Assembly: GCA_016781705.1 (NCBI GenBank)
Contig: JADDPV010000040.1
Coordinates: 1-30,987, forward strand
Direction: 5' to 3'
DNA: 30,987 nt
From: Rubrobacter sp.
GTDB lineage: Bacteria; Actinomycetota; Rubrobacteria; Rubrobacterales; Rubrobacteraceae
The translations under genes and the position numbers were made by a program. Below the pieces are notes generated by a model. The model was given only the letters and a program-made list of their open reading frames with translations. It was not told the origin of the DNA and did no database searches. Positions within the stretch are counted from its first letter, which is position 1; each line of letters begins with the position of its first letter. Of this stretch, positions 1 through 8,213 are shown piece after piece.

Positions 1-1672
1 CGACTAGTAGCTCGCGGGCGTGGGCTAGGGAGGCTTCGTCGACGCGGCCGGAGAGCATGCGGGCGAGCTCGCGGCGGCGCTCCTCGCCCTCGACGCGGGT
101 TATGTTGGTGACCGTGCGGCCGCCGGTCTCTTTCTTTTGGACGACGACGTGGGTCTTCGCTTCGGAGGCGATCTGGGGGAGGTGCGTGATGGTCAAGACC
201 TGGTTGCGCTCGCCGAGCTCCCTGAGCTTCGCGCCGACCGCCGTGGCGGTCTCGCCACCGATCCCGGCGTCCACCTCGTCGAAGACGTAGGTCGCGCCCG
301 GCTCGACCCGCTCCTGCGCCAGCCGTATCGCGAGCATGATGCGGCTCAGCTCCCCCCCGGAGGCGTACCGGCGCACCGGCAGCTCCGGTTCCCCCGGGTT
401 CGGCCGGATGACGAACTCCACCCTCTCCGCTCCCGAAGGTCCCAGGGCGACCGGCGCCAGCTCGGCCCGGAACGTCGTCTTCCCCAGGTTCAGCCCCCCC
501 AGATTCTCCTGCACCTTCCCCGAGAGCCTCTCGGCCGCCCGCCGCCGCCCCTCGGTTAGGGTAGCGCCCAGAGACTCCAGTTCCGCCTCGCCGCCGCGGA
601 TGCGCGCCTCCAGGCCCGCCGTCTCCTCCTCGAAGTTCTCCAGGCGAGCCAGGCGATCCCGCGCCTCGTCCAGGTAGGCCTCCACGTCCTCGCCGTACTT
701 GCGTTCCAGCGAGCGTAGAGCCTGCAGCCTGTCCTCGACCGCGTCCAGGCGGTTCGGGTCAGACTCCAGGTCGTCCAGGTAGGCCCTCAGCTCGTAGACC
801 ACGTCCTCGACCTCCGCGGAGAGGCTCGCGAGGCGTCCCTGCAGACCCGAGAGTGCCTCGTCGTGGCGGGCGGCCCTCTCCAGCTCGGAGACGGCCCGCG
901 CCACGGCGTCTACAGCCCCGCTCCCGGCTCCGTGCTCCTCGCCCGAGAGTGCCGCGACGGCCGAGGCCGCCGCCGAGAGCAGGTCCGTCACGTTCCTCAA
1001 GCGGTCCCGCTCGCGCGTCAGATCCGCAACCTCGCCTTCGCTGTACCCGGCCTCCTCGAGTTCCGCGACCTGGTAGCGCAGGAACTCGACCTCCCTCACA
1101 CGCGTCTCCGCGCCCGAGCGTAGCTCCGAGAGCTCGCGCCGATCAGCCTCCACCCGCGCCCACAGCCCGGCCAGCCGCGCCTTCGCCCGAACGGCGCCCT
1201 CGTCCAGAAAGTCGTCCAGTATGCGCAGCTGCTCCGCCGGGTCCACGAGGCGGGCCTGCTCCCTCTGGCCGTGGTAGCTGACGAGCCGCTCGCCCAGTTG
1301 GGCTAGCGCCCTCACGGGAACCGAGACCCCCCCGACGAAGCACCGCGAACGCCCATCATCGGTCAGCGTGCGCCTGAGCATCAGCCCGTCTTGGGCGTCC
1401 ACGTCCTCGGCCAAGTCGTAACCCAGGGTCTCCGGGAGCATCTTCTCGGCGACGCCTTCCGGGAGGAAGAAGGCGCCCTCGATGGCAGCCTTCTTCGCGC
1501 CCGCGCGGACGGCTTCGGAACGGGCGCGGCCTCCGAGGAGGAGCTGGAGGGCGGTGGCGAGCAGGGTCTTGCCGGCGCCCGTCTCGCCGGTGATGGCGTT
1601 CAGGCCGTCGTCGAGCTCCAGGGTAGCCCCTTCGATCAGGGCGACGTTTTGGACCCGGATCTCCGCGAGCAT
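1..1672 (-). CDS. recN: DNA repair protein RecN (3' end cut off by window edge)
   Basis: SMC-like ATPase of recombinational double-strand break repair. It starts at ATG 1672, which shares one base with the nadK stop (TAATG), and stays open to the left edge. About 557 residues are visible, close to the usual family length, so only a few residues and the stop are missing. The Walker A motif GETGAGKT is at residues 29-36. A long charged coiled-coil-like middle follows. The ABC signature SGGELSRIMLA lies near residue 442 and Walker B (YVFDEVDAGIGG) near 462. It is the last gene of the tlyA-nadK-recN block, an arrangement common in Gram-positive bacteria. The coupled start implies it is translated with nadK; no separate promoter was seen. 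Identity is very secure. Confidence 0.96.
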   Translation of the reverse strand, partial: MLAEIRVQNVALIEGATLELDDGLNAITGETGAGKTLLATALQLLLGGRARSEAVRAGAKKAAIEGAFFLPEGVAEKMLPETLGYDLAEDVDAQDGLMLRRTLTDDGRSRCFVGGVSVPVRALAQLGERLVSYHGQREQARLVDPAEQLRILDDFLDEGAVRAKARLAGLWARVEADRRELSELRSGAETRVREVEFLRYQVAELEEAGYSEGEVADLTRERDRLRNVTDLLSAAASAVAALSGEEHGAGSGAVDAVARAVSELERAARHDEALSGLQGRLASLSAEVEDVVYELRAYLDDLESDPNRLDAVEDRLQALRSLERKYGEDVEAYLDEARDRLARLENFEEETAGLEARIRGGEAELESLGATLTEGRRRAAERLSGKVQENLGGLNLGKTTFRAELAPVALGPSGAERVEFVIRPNPGEPELPVRRYASGGELSRIMLAIRLAQERVEPGATYVFDEVDAGIGGETATAVGAKLRELGERNQVLTITHLPQIASEAKTHVVVQKKETGGRTVTNITRVEGEERRRELARMLSGRVDEASLAHARELLV

Positions 1673-2475
1673 TACAGGAACGTCCTCCGCACGGCGCGCC
1701 ACCAGCTCCATCCTTCGGTTCGCCCTATTCTAACGCACTCGCGCGCGAGCCCTAGAGTCACGCGCCCTCCGGCGGGGATCGGCAGGGGATCGCCGCCGTC
1801 CACCGAGAGGAGAGCCGTCCGCTCCGTGACCGTGAGCCCGAGCCTTTGCTCTTCGCCCAGCACCAGCGGCCGGCTCACCAGCGAGTGCGGCGCGATGGGG
1901 ACGAGCACGTAGCAGGGGACGTCGCCGGAAACGAGTGGTCCCCCCGCCGAGAGGGCGTAGGCGGTGGAGCCCAGAGGCGTCGCGGCTACCAGCCCGTCGC
2001 ACTGGTATGAAACGAGGTCCTCGTCGCCGACCGCGACCTCGACCGAGGCGACCTGGTGTACCCGCTCCTTCAAGAGCACCGCGTCGTTGACGGCCGAAAG
2101 GCGCTGGTCCCCAACGCGCACGTCGAGCATCCGGTACTCCTGGACGTGGAGTGCGCCGTTCAGGATGCGCTCGACCCCCGACTCCAGGTCCTCGGGGCGC
2201 ATCCCACTCATGAACCCGACCCGCCCCAAATTCACCCCGACGAGCACCCGCCCCGGGTACATCTTGGCCGCCCGGAGCATCGTCCCGTCCCCCCCGAGCA
2301 CGAACACGAGGTCTATATTGCCGATCCCCCCGTCCTCCTGTTCTCCGGTCGGCCCCGTGAACCGCTCGACCTCGACCCCCCTCTTCCACAACACCTGGAC
2401 GAGCCGCTCCGAATACCCCGCGCTCACCTTCGGGTTCGCCACGACCCCGACCCGCCGTACCGGGTCGAGGGTCAC
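1672..2475 (-). CDS. nadK: NAD kinase
   Basis: Cytosolic enzyme that phosphorylates NAD to NADP. The protein has 267 residues, a normal length. The conserved GGDGTML motif is at residues 61-67, the substrate-binding NDAVL segment is in the middle, and DGLVAATPLGSTAYALSAGG marks the C-terminal domain. It starts at GTG 2475, overlapping the tlyA stop by four bases (GTGA), and ends overlapping the recN ATG by one base, so it is coupled on both sides. The end is rich in Trp and Arg (WSWWRAVRR). No promoter of its own is visible. Confidence 0.96.
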   Translation of the reverse strand: MTLDPVRRVGVVANPKVSAGYSERLVQVLWKRGVEVERFTGPTGEQEDGGIGNIDLVFVLGGDGTMLRAAKMYPGRVLVGVNLGRVGFMSGMRPEDLESGVERILNGALHVQEYRMLDVRVGDQRLSAVNDAVLLKERVHQVASVEVAVGDEDLVSYQCDGLVAATPLGSTAYALSAGGPLVSGDVPCYVLVPIAPHSLVSRPLVLGEEQRLGLTVTERTALLSVDGGDPLPIPAGGRVTLGLARECVRIGRTEGWSWWRAVRRTFL

Positions 2476-3263
2476 CCCTGCACCACCCCGAGCACGTCCT
2501 CCTCACCTAGCGTCGCCGCGACGCCCCGCAAGAGACGCAGCGGATACTCCCGGTTCCCCGACCTGCGCCCCGCCACCGGCGAGCGCGTCACCCCGACGGC
2601 CCCGAACCCTAAAGCGTCGAACGCCTCCACGACGCTGCGTATCGCCGCGGCCCGCGCCTCCGGATCACGCACGAGCCCGCCGCGCCCCACGCTCCCGGGG
2701 CCGGCCTCGAACTGCGGTTTCACGAGCAATACGGCCTCCCGAACCTCCGGCGTCGTCGAGACGATCCTCTCCAGGGCGACGGCGAGCGAGATGAACGAGA
2801 GGTCCGCGACGAGGAGGTCGGGGCGCAGCGGCAGGTCCTCACCGGAGAGATGCCTGACGTTGGTCCGCTCCATCACGTACACGCGCGCCTCGTTGCGCAG
2901 GCGCCAGTCGAGCTGGCCGTACCCGACATCCACGCAGACCACGCGCCTCGCCCCCCGGCGCAGCAGCACGTCCGTGAACCCACCCGTCGAGGCTCCGGCG
3001 TCGAGGCAATCCCGCCCCTCCACGGAGACTCCGAAGGCGTCGAGGGCGTGGGCGAGCTTCTCCCCGGCCCGGGAGACGTAAGTGCTCCCGCCTTCGACGG
3101 TGAGCTCCGCGTCGCGGGGAACGCGCACGCCCGCCTTCGCCGCGACCGCGCCATCCACCCTCACCAGCCCGGCCATCACGAGCGCCTGGGCGCGGGCGCG
3201 GCTCCCGGCGAGGCCCCGCTCCGCGAGTAGGGCGTCGAGGCGCGGGAGCGTACCTTCCGGCAC
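2472..3263 (-). CDS. tlyA: TlyA family rRNA (cytidine-2'-O)-methyltransferase
   Basis: S4 domain followed by an FtsJ/RrmJ-like SAM methyltransferase. In mycobacteria the family 2'-O-methylates cytidines of 16S and 23S rRNA; older annotation calls it hemolysin. Residues 7-65 form the S4 RNA-binding domain (RLDALLAERGLAGSRARAQA). The SAM-binding loop DAGASTGGFTDVLL starts at 88. The catalytic-type Lys/Asp/Lys pattern is present as SRAGEKL, VADLSF and LLVKPQFE. Length is 263, normal. The GTG start at 3263 is preceded directly by a G-run rather than a well-spaced ribosome site, so the exact start is less certain. It lies 31 nt after ispA and overlaps nadK by four bases. Confidence 0.94.
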   Translation of the reverse strand: MPEGTLPRLDALLAERGLAGSRARAQALVMAGLVRVDGAVAAKAGVRVPRDAELTVEGGSTYVSRAGEKLAHALDAFGVSVEGRDCLDAGASTGGFTDVLLRRGARRVVCVDVGYGQLDWRLRNEARVYVMERTNVRHLSGEDLPLRPDLLVADLSFISLAVALERIVSTTPEVREAVLLVKPQFEAGPGSVGRGGLVRDPEARAAAIRSVVEAFDALGFGAVGVTRSPVAGRRSGNREYPLRLLRGVAATLGEEDVLGVVQG

Positions 3264-3294
3264 CCCCCGTTTCGCGGCGTTCGGGCCGAACCGG

Positions 3295-4242
3295 CTAATG
3301 GCCCCTGTGGCGGACGAAGAGCACGAGTTTGCGCAGTCCCGAAGTGTCGCCCGGAGCGCTCTGCTCGACGGGCGCGAGGGCCGCGAGGGCCCTGGCCGCG
3401 GCCTCGTCCGCCTCCCTTCTGGCGCCTTCGAGACCGTAGACGCCGACGAACGTCGCCTTGCCCTGCTCGGCGTCGCTCCCGGCGCTCTTGCCCAGGACCT
3501 CGCGCGTCGAGGTCGCGTCGAGGAGGTCGTCTACGATCTGGAAACACAGGCCCAGCTCCATCGCGTAGTCCGAGACCGCCCTCTGTTCGGCGGCGGCGGC
3601 GCCCGCGAGGATCGCGCCGATGCGGGCGCTCGATTTTATGAGGGCGCCGGTCTTGTAGCGGTGGATCATGTGCAGCGTCCGCGGGTCCGCCTCCCTCCCC
3701 GCGCCCGTGAACTCCATGTCCACGACCTGCCCTCCGACCATCCCGTTGACCCCGGTCGAGTCGGCGAGCTCACGCACGACCTCCAGCACCTGCTCGCAGG
3801 TCCCCTCCTGATGCACGGTGATGAGCGTCAACGCCTCCCCGAAGAACGCGTCGCCCGTCAGGATCGCCATAGCCTCGCCGTACCTCTTGTGTGTCGTCGG
3901 CCGCCCGCGCCTGTAATCGTCGTCGTCCATCGCCGGCAGGTCGTCGTGGACCAGGGAATACGTGTGTATGAGCTCGATGGCCGCGGCCGAGGGCAGCACG
4001 AGCCCCGGCTCCGCCCCGAACAAGCCCGCCACCTCCATGCACAGCGTCGGCCTGACCCTCTTCCCCCCGCCGAGCATCGAATAACGCATCGCCTCGACCA
4101 GACCCTGGAGGAGCGGCTCCCCGGAGAAAACGAGCCCCCCCAGATAAGCCTCGAACCGCTCCCGGTGTTCCTCCCACCGATCCGCCGTCCGGCGCGCGCC
4201 GCGCCGCGAGGCGTCCACGGCGCGTCCCGCCCCCCTATCCAT
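3295..4242 (-). CDS. ispA: Polyprenyl diphosphate synthase (farnesyl/geranylgeranyl type)
   Basis: All-trans prenyltransferase that condenses IPP with allylic diphosphates in isoprenoid synthesis. The first Asp-rich motif, DDLPAMDDDD at 100-109, has the two-residue insertion of bacterial FPP-type enzymes. The second, FQIVDDLLD, is near 242-250. GGGKRVRP near 58-65 is the IPP-binding loop. Length is 315, with about 25 extra charged N-terminal residues. The ATG at 4242 lies inside the last codons of nusB (8-nt overlap). In many bacteria xseA/xseB precede ispA and dxs follows it; none of these is here. Chain length (C15 or C20) cannot be fixed from the motif alone. Confidence 0.92.
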   Translation of the reverse strand: MDRGAGRAVDASRRGARRTADRWEEHRERFEAYLGGLVFSGEPLLQGLVEAMRYSMLGGGKRVRPTLCMEVAGLFGAEPGLVLPSAAAIELIHTYSLVHDDLPAMDDDDYRRGRPTTHKRYGEAMAILTGDAFFGEALTLITVHQEGTCEQVLEVVRELADSTGVNGMVGGQVVDMEFTGAGREADPRTLHMIHRYKTGALIKSSARIGAILAGAAAAEQRAVSDYAMELGLCFQIVDDLLDATSTREVLGKSAGSDAEQGKATFVGVYGLEGARREADEAAARALAALAPVEQSAPGDTSGLRKLVLFVRHRGH

Positions 4243-4672
4243 GATTGTTCACCGACCGGCCAGTGCCTTCGCCGTCTTCGAGCCAGGTGTTCTTCGCGCC
4301 GCGCAGCACGCCGCCGACGAACTGCGGAGCCTCCTCGCTCGAGAAGCCTGTGGCGAGCTCCACAGCCTCGTTCACGGCCACCTCCGCCGGCACGCCCTCG
4401 ACGAAGAGCATCTCGTAGAGCCCCAGGCGCAGGATGGCGCGATCCACCACGCTCATCCGCCTGACCGGCCAGCCCACCGACACCTCTCCGAGCCGCTCGT
4501 CCAAAGCCTCGCGTTCCCCCTCGACACCGCAAACGAGCCGGATCGCGTAAGGGTCGAGCTCGCCCCGGTAGAGACGCCACCGCTCCAAGACCTCCTCCAC
4601 CGGACGCCCGACGGCGTCGCTCTGGTAGAGCACGAAGAAGGCGTTCTTGCGCGCCGTGCGTCTGCTGCTCAA
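4235..4672 (-). CDS. nusB: Transcription antitermination factor NusB
   Basis: Small all-helical RNA-binding protein that, with NusE/S10, binds boxA of rRNA leader RNA. The 145-residue protein begins SSRRTARKNAFFVLYQSD, the arginine-rich helix typical of the family. It continues with the conserved SVVDRAILRLGLYEMLF, VPAEVAVNEAVELA and FVGGVLR blocks. The start is TTG 4672, 15 nt after the efp stop, with GGGAG upstream. The efp-nusB order is widespread. Its end overlaps the ispA start. Confidence 0.96.
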   Translation of the reverse strand: MSSRRTARKNAFFVLYQSDAVGRPVEEVLERWRLYRGELDPYAIRLVCGVEGEREALDERLGEVSVGWPVRRMSVVDRAILRLGLYEMLFVEGVPAEVAVNEAVELATGFSSEEAPQFVGGVLRGAKNTWLEDGEGTGRSVNNHG

Positions 4673-4687
4673 GAGACCCGGCTCTCC

Positions 4688-5254
4688 CTACACCCTCGTG
4701 AGATACTCGTTGGTGCGCGTGTCCACCCTGACCCGCTCCCCAACGTTCACGAAGAGCGGCACCTGCACCACGACCCCCGTCTCTAAAGTGGCCGGCTTCG
4801 AACCGCCCGTCGCCGTATCCCCCTTCAGGCCCGGGTCCGTCTCGGCGACCTCGAGGTCCACGTGCGCCGGCGGCTCCACGCTCACTACCTCCCCGTCCGC
4901 GGAGAGAACCTTCGCCTCGCCGTTGGGGACGACGTAACCCACCGCCTCGCCCAGGACCTCCGCCGGGATAGCGACCTGCTCGTATGTCCCGGTGTCCATG
5001 AAGTGATAGAGGTCCCCATCCGCGTAGAGGAACGTCATCGGCCGAGACTCGGTGCGCACCGACTCGACCTTCTCCCCGGCCCGGAACGTCTTCTCGACCA
5101 CGGCCCCCGTGTCTATGTTCCTCAGGCGCGTCCGCACGAATGCCCCGCCCTTGCCCGGCTTCACGTGCTGGAAGTAGAGGATGGTGAACCGCTTGCCATC
5201 CGTCCGGATCGCCGCGCCGTTCCTGAATTGGTTGGTGGATATAGTCTCGGCCAT
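4688..5254 (-). CDS. efp: Elongation factor P
   Basis: Translation factor that binds between the P and E sites and relieves stalling at proline runs. With the ATG at 5254 it is 188 residues, the normal length. The tip loop VKPGKGGAF carries the conserved Lys at residue 35, modified in many bacteria. The C-terminal OB domain ends with NVGERVRVDTRTNEYLTRV, as expected. An earlier in-frame TTG at 5308 would add 18 residues unlike any EF-P and overlaps the candidate promoter, so it is rejected. GAGGAG lies just upstream of the chosen ATG. It leads the efp-nusB-ispA-tlyA-nadK-recN run. Confidence 0.97.
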   Translation of the reverse strand: MAETISTNQFRNGAAIRTDGKRFTILYFQHVKPGKGGAFVRTRLRNIDTGAVVEKTFRAGEKVESVRTESRPMTFLYADGDLYHFMDTGTYEQVAIPAEVLGEAVGYVVPNGEAKVLSADGEVVSVEPPAHVDLEVAETDPGLKGDTATGGSKPATLETGVVVQVPLFVNVGERVRVDTRTNEYLTRV

Positions 5255-5296
5255 TCGCTCCTCGAAAGACTCCTCTTCCTCAAAAAACGCCGCGAT

Positions 5297-5305
5297 ATTA
5301 TCGCA
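5297..5305 (-). promoter_or_regulatory. Candidate extended -10 promoter for efp
   Basis: The minus strand reads TGC-GATAAT, an extended -10 element, 42 nt upstream of the efp ATG. The hexamer lies inside a perfect 13-nt palindrome (5292-5304, GCGATAATATCGC). No good -35 is seen at 16-18 nt. A start near 5290 would give a leader of about 35 nt containing the GAGGAG ribosome site. Inferred from sequence only. Confidence 0.45.
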
Positions 5306-5750
5306 CAAATCTCCGTCCGTCCTACCCTTCCGCGACGCCTCCTCCCCAGCGCCGCGGGCCGAGCAAAAACCACGCCTCCTCCTCGACCTTTACCCCCTTC
5401 GCGCGAGCGAGGCCGAGGATCCCGCAACCGTATTCAGCGGGTGAAAGTCGACAGCTCTTGCGCGTGCCACCGGGTACGATCTCCTTGCCCCTCTTGCGAG
5501 CTAGAAGCGCACGTCGGGTCCCCATGAGAATCATCCGATTCTCTTCATCTTCCTCCCAAGCGAAGCGTGTCTCGGGCCGCTCGGCGGCGGTCGAGCGGCG
5601 AAGCTCCGGTCCCCGCCCGGTCCGTTCTGGCGCAGCACCGCGGAGGGTCAGCCCGCGCGGTATCCCAGAACTCTTCGCTCCTTCGCGGAGAAGAAGCCCG
5701 CCCCACCCGTCCAGCTTCACCCGGACGAGCAGGGCCCCGGCCGAAAACAT
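5306..5750. other. Gene-poor stretch between the pseudogene and efp
   Basis: About 445 nt with no recognisable gene. On the minus strand a frame is open from 5750 to 5322. Its lower half (ATG 5534 or 5525 to TAG 5322, about 70 residues, containing RGKEIVPGGTRKS and RAKGVKVEEEAWFLLG) is the only segment that looks at all protein-like. It resembles no family I know, and its third codon positions are less GC-rich than those of the neighbours. Two short inverted repeats occur, at 5526-5543 (GAGAATC/GATTCTC) and 5579-5600 (CCGCTCG/CGAGCGG). It may be further decayed sequence continuing from the adjoining pseudogene. In several other bacteria pepQ sits between aroQ and efp; I could not recognise pepQ remnants. 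Confidence 0.4.
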
Positions 5751-6137
5751 TCAACGCGGTTTGCTGATCTGCCGGAACCGCGACGGTCCATCTTGGACGT
5801 CGAACCAGCCCAACCTTTGGGAGTAGGGTCATGTACCTCCGGCTCGAACGGCTCCGGGTCTTCGAAGGCGCCTACGTGGAGGTAGACCTCGCCCTCCAGA
5901 CGTTCGTCTATGTACGAGAGCGGCGCCCCGCAATCGCCGCTGAAGGACCGCTGCCGGACGCCGGTCGAGGACTCGTAGACCTTCGGCGTGCCCCGCCGCG
6001 TCTGCGCCCGCTCCTCCCGATACCCGCGGAAGGCGAGATGGGGGCGCCGCTCGACCCCGGCAGTAGATCACGTCGTCCGGCCTCCCGCGGGCCTCGATCC
6101 TCACCGTTCCGCAACGACACCCGCCCTCGAACTCCAC
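5751..6137 (-). pseudogene. GFA / CENP-V family (DUF636) zinc protein, frameshifted remnant
   Basis: Pieces of a glutathione-dependent formaldehyde-activating-like (GFA) protein are spread over two frames. The GTG at 6137 begins VEFEGGCRCGTVRIEARG and reaches DDVIYCR. A second frame then carries LAFRGYREER, VYESSTGVRQRSFSGDCG and VYLHVGAFEDPEPFEPEVH. The first frame resumes with SQRLGWFDVQDGPSRFRQ and stops at TGA 5751-5753. Joining these in order gives the family's domain order. The middle segment that should hold the HCxxC zinc ligands is missing, and the usual FCxxCG is FSGDCG, so ligands are lost. A one-base deletion near the VHDP codons (about 5828) explains the second shift. It sits 10 nt after aroQ. 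Family assignment is from motif memory. Confidence 0.75.
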
Positions 6138-6147
6138 ACCCCCCTCA

Positions 6148-6591
6148 CTACCCGCCACCCCGCGACAGAATATACGCGACGGCGGCCCTGTAACCATCCG
6201 CGCCCATCCCCGCCACGACCGCGTCCACCGCCGGAGACACTACCGAGTGCCGCCGCCACCCCTCCCTCGCGTGAACGTTCGATAAGTGAACTTCCACTTT
6301 AGGCATATCCATCCATTCCAGCGCGTCGTGGAGGGCGTAGGAGTAGTGGGTCCACGCGCCCGGGTTGATCACGACCCCTGCGGAACCTGCCGCCTCCCCT
6401 ATGAAACCGACCATCTCGCCCTCGTAGTCCGTCTGCCTGAACTCGAAGTCCACATCCGGGAACCTGTCACGCAGAAACTTCTCGATGTCGTCGAGGGTTA
6501 GTGTTCCGTAGACCTCCGGGCGGCGGCGGCCCAAAGCGCCGAGGTTGACGCCGTTGAGGATGAAGACCGTGGGTCCGGTTTCAGGGCTCAA
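6148..6591 (-). CDS. aroQ: 3-dehydroquinate dehydratase, type II
   Basis: Third step of the shikimate pathway, dehydroquinate to dehydroshikimate, by a dodecameric cytosolic enzyme. The 147-residue protein shows NGVNLGALGRRRPEVYG (flexible-loop Arg and catalytic Tyr; the usual Pro of NGPN is Val), INPGAWTHYSYALHDAL and VEVHLSNVHAREGWRRHS with the catalytic His. The start is TTG 6591, overlapping the end of aroB by 11 nt. It is the last intact gene of the aro operon. Confidence 0.95.
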   Translation of the reverse strand: MSPETGPTVFILNGVNLGALGRRRPEVYGTLTLDDIEKFLRDRFPDVDFEFRQTDYEGEMVGFIGEAAGSAGVVINPGAWTHYSYALHDALEWMDMPKVEVHLSNVHAREGWRRHSVVSPAVDAVVAGMGADGYRAAVAYILSRGGG

Positions 6592-7687
6592 GGACGGCCT
6601 CTATCGCCAGGCGGGCTTCCGCCGCGGTCACGGGGACGTCGCGGACGGGCTCGCCGGCGCCCTTCAGGAGAACGAACGGGTACTCGCCCTCCCGGTCGGA
6701 GGGCTTACGCTTCTTGTCGCGTCCCATCGCGGCCAGCACCGCCCCGGTGTCTACGGCCGGCCCTTTCGGTGGCAGGCCGGCGGCGCGGAGGAGGTGTTCG
6801 TGGGCTTCGAGGAGGTCGCAGCCGAGCTTGTCGCGGGAGAGGCGGGCGGCGGCGAGCATGCCGGCGGCGACGGCCTCGCCGTGGGGTAGCAGCAGGAGGT
6901 CGTACCCGGCGGCGGCTTCGAGGCCGTGGGCGATGGTGTGGCCATAGTTGAGGACGGCGCGCTCGCCGGACTCGCGTTCGTCTCGCTCGACGACGGAGGC
7001 TTTGTAGCGGACGGAGTGCACGATCAGGGCGCGCAGTGCCTCCGCTTCGCCGTCTCGCGCCGCCCCGAGGAGGTTTTCTAGATCTGCGTAAAAACCGCCC
7101 CCGGCGAGGAGACCCATCTTGACGACCTCGGCGAGGCCGCAAGAGATCTGGCGCGGCGGGAGGGTCGCGAGCCAGTCGAGGTCCGCGGCGACGAGGCGGG
7201 GTTGCAGGAACGCGCCGACGAGGTTCTTGCCCTCGGGGAGGTCGAGGCCGACCTTGCCCCCAACGGAGCTGTCCACCATCGCCAGGAGCGAGGTCGGCAG
7301 CTGTACGAGGTCTATGCCCCTCATGTAGCTGCTCGCCACGAAGCCGCCCAGGTCGCCGACTACCCCGCCCCCGAGCGCGAAGAGCGTCCCGCCGCGCGGC
7401 ACCCCGGCGCGTGCCATCCCGCGCACGACGTTCTCGTAGACCTTTAAGCTCTTGGAAGCCTCCCCGGCGGGGACGGTTATCTCGTCGGCCACCCTCCAGC
7501 CGGCCGCCTCGAGCCCGGCGACGACAGTTCGGGCGTGCAGGGGACCCACGGTCGAGTCGGTGAGCACGGCGGCGACGCCGGGCGTGAGCGTCTCCGAGAC
7601 GGCGGCGGCGAGGTCCAGCGCGGGCTCGACGCGCACCTCGTAGGGCGTCGCGGCGGCGACGGTCACGCTGTTCGGTGGCGGGTTCAT
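6581..7687 (-). CDS. aroB: 3-dehydroquinate synthase
   Basis: NAD- and metal-dependent cyclisation of DAHP to 3-dehydroquinate, the second shikimate step. Length is 368 residues, normal. The NAD-binding GGGVVGDLGGFVASSYMRG and substrate-binding TSLLAMVDSSVGGKVGLD segments are present, as are GLAEVVKMG and the metal-ligand region YGHTIAHGLE. The ATG at 7687 overlaps the aroK stop by four bases (ATGA). The 3' end overlaps aroQ by 11 nt, so the three genes are coupled. Confidence 0.97.
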   Translation of the reverse strand: MNPPPNSVTVAAATPYEVRVEPALDLAAAVSETLTPGVAAVLTDSTVGPLHARTVVAGLEAAGWRVADEITVPAGEASKSLKVYENVVRGMARAGVPRGGTLFALGGGVVGDLGGFVASSYMRGIDLVQLPTSLLAMVDSSVGGKVGLDLPEGKNLVGAFLQPRLVAADLDWLATLPPRQISCGLAEVVKMGLLAGGGFYADLENLLGAARDGEAEALRALIVHSVRYKASVVERDERESGERAVLNYGHTIAHGLEAAAGYDLLLLPHGEAVAAGMLAAARLSRDKLGCDLLEAHEHLLRAAGLPPKGPAVDTGAVLAAMGRDKKRKPSDREGEYPFVLLKGAGEPVRDVPVTAAEARLAIEAVLEP

Positions 7688-8202
7688 GAGTCGCGGGACG
7701 CGCCGCGGCGAAGCCAGGCGACGATCTCGTCGGCCACGCGGCGGGGGGGGCGCTCGTGGGGCTCTACGTGCAGTGAAGCGACATCGAGGTAGTACGGGAG
7801 GCGTTCGGCGTAGCGGCGGGCGAAGTCCTCATAGCTCGTCCCCCTCAAGGGCCGCCCGGGGCCGCGCGTCCTGCGGTACATGACCTCCGTGTCCTCCCAG
7901 AGGAACACGGTCGGCACTTCCGTCAGGCGCGTGCGGTTGCGCGGGTCCACGACCACCCCGCCGCCGCAAGCGACGACACGCTCCGGGGTCCCGCCCAAAG
8001 CGTCCATGAGCGCCCGGTGCTCCAGCTCGCGGAAGCGGGGCTCGCCGTGAGCTTCGAAGATCTCCGGTATGGAGAGACCCGCCGTGCTCGCGACGGCCTC
8101 GTCCAGGTCCAGGAACTCCCAGCCGAGCTCCTGGGCCGCCGCGCGCCCGATGGTGCTCTTGCCGCTGCCCATGTACCCGACGATAGCTATAGGTCCCTCC
8201 AA
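7684..8202 (-). CDS. aroK: Shikimate kinase
   Basis: ATP-dependent phosphorylation of shikimate at O3. I chose TTG 8202, eleven nt after the aroC stop, with AGAGG upstream. This gives 172 residues starting MEGPIAIVGYMGSGKST, matching the family; the open frame above it runs back into aroC and is not family-like. Walker A GYMGSGKS is at 9-16. DLDEAV and RFRELE bind shikimate, GGGVV is the Walker B-like loop, and GPGRPLRG holds the lid arginines. Confidence 0.94.
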   Translation of the reverse strand: MEGPIAIVGYMGSGKSTIGRAAAQELGWEFLDLDEAVASTAGLSIPEIFEAHGEPRFRELEHRALMDALGGTPERVVACGGGVVVDPRNRTRLTEVPTVFLWEDTEVMYRRTRGPGRPLRGTSYEDFARRYAERLPYYLDVASLHVEPHERPPRRVADEIVAWLRRGASRDS

Positions 8203-8213
8203 CGAGCCCTCTT

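Noticed and set aside
3082..4464. 460-codon open frame on the plus strand
   Set aside because: Antisense shadow of tlyA, ispA and nusB. The product is Arg/Pro-rich with no family features, as expected in high-GC DNA.
5526..5543. GAGAATC/GATTCTC inverted repeat as an operator
   Set aside because: No nearby promoter or gene it could clearly control; listed only within the gap description.
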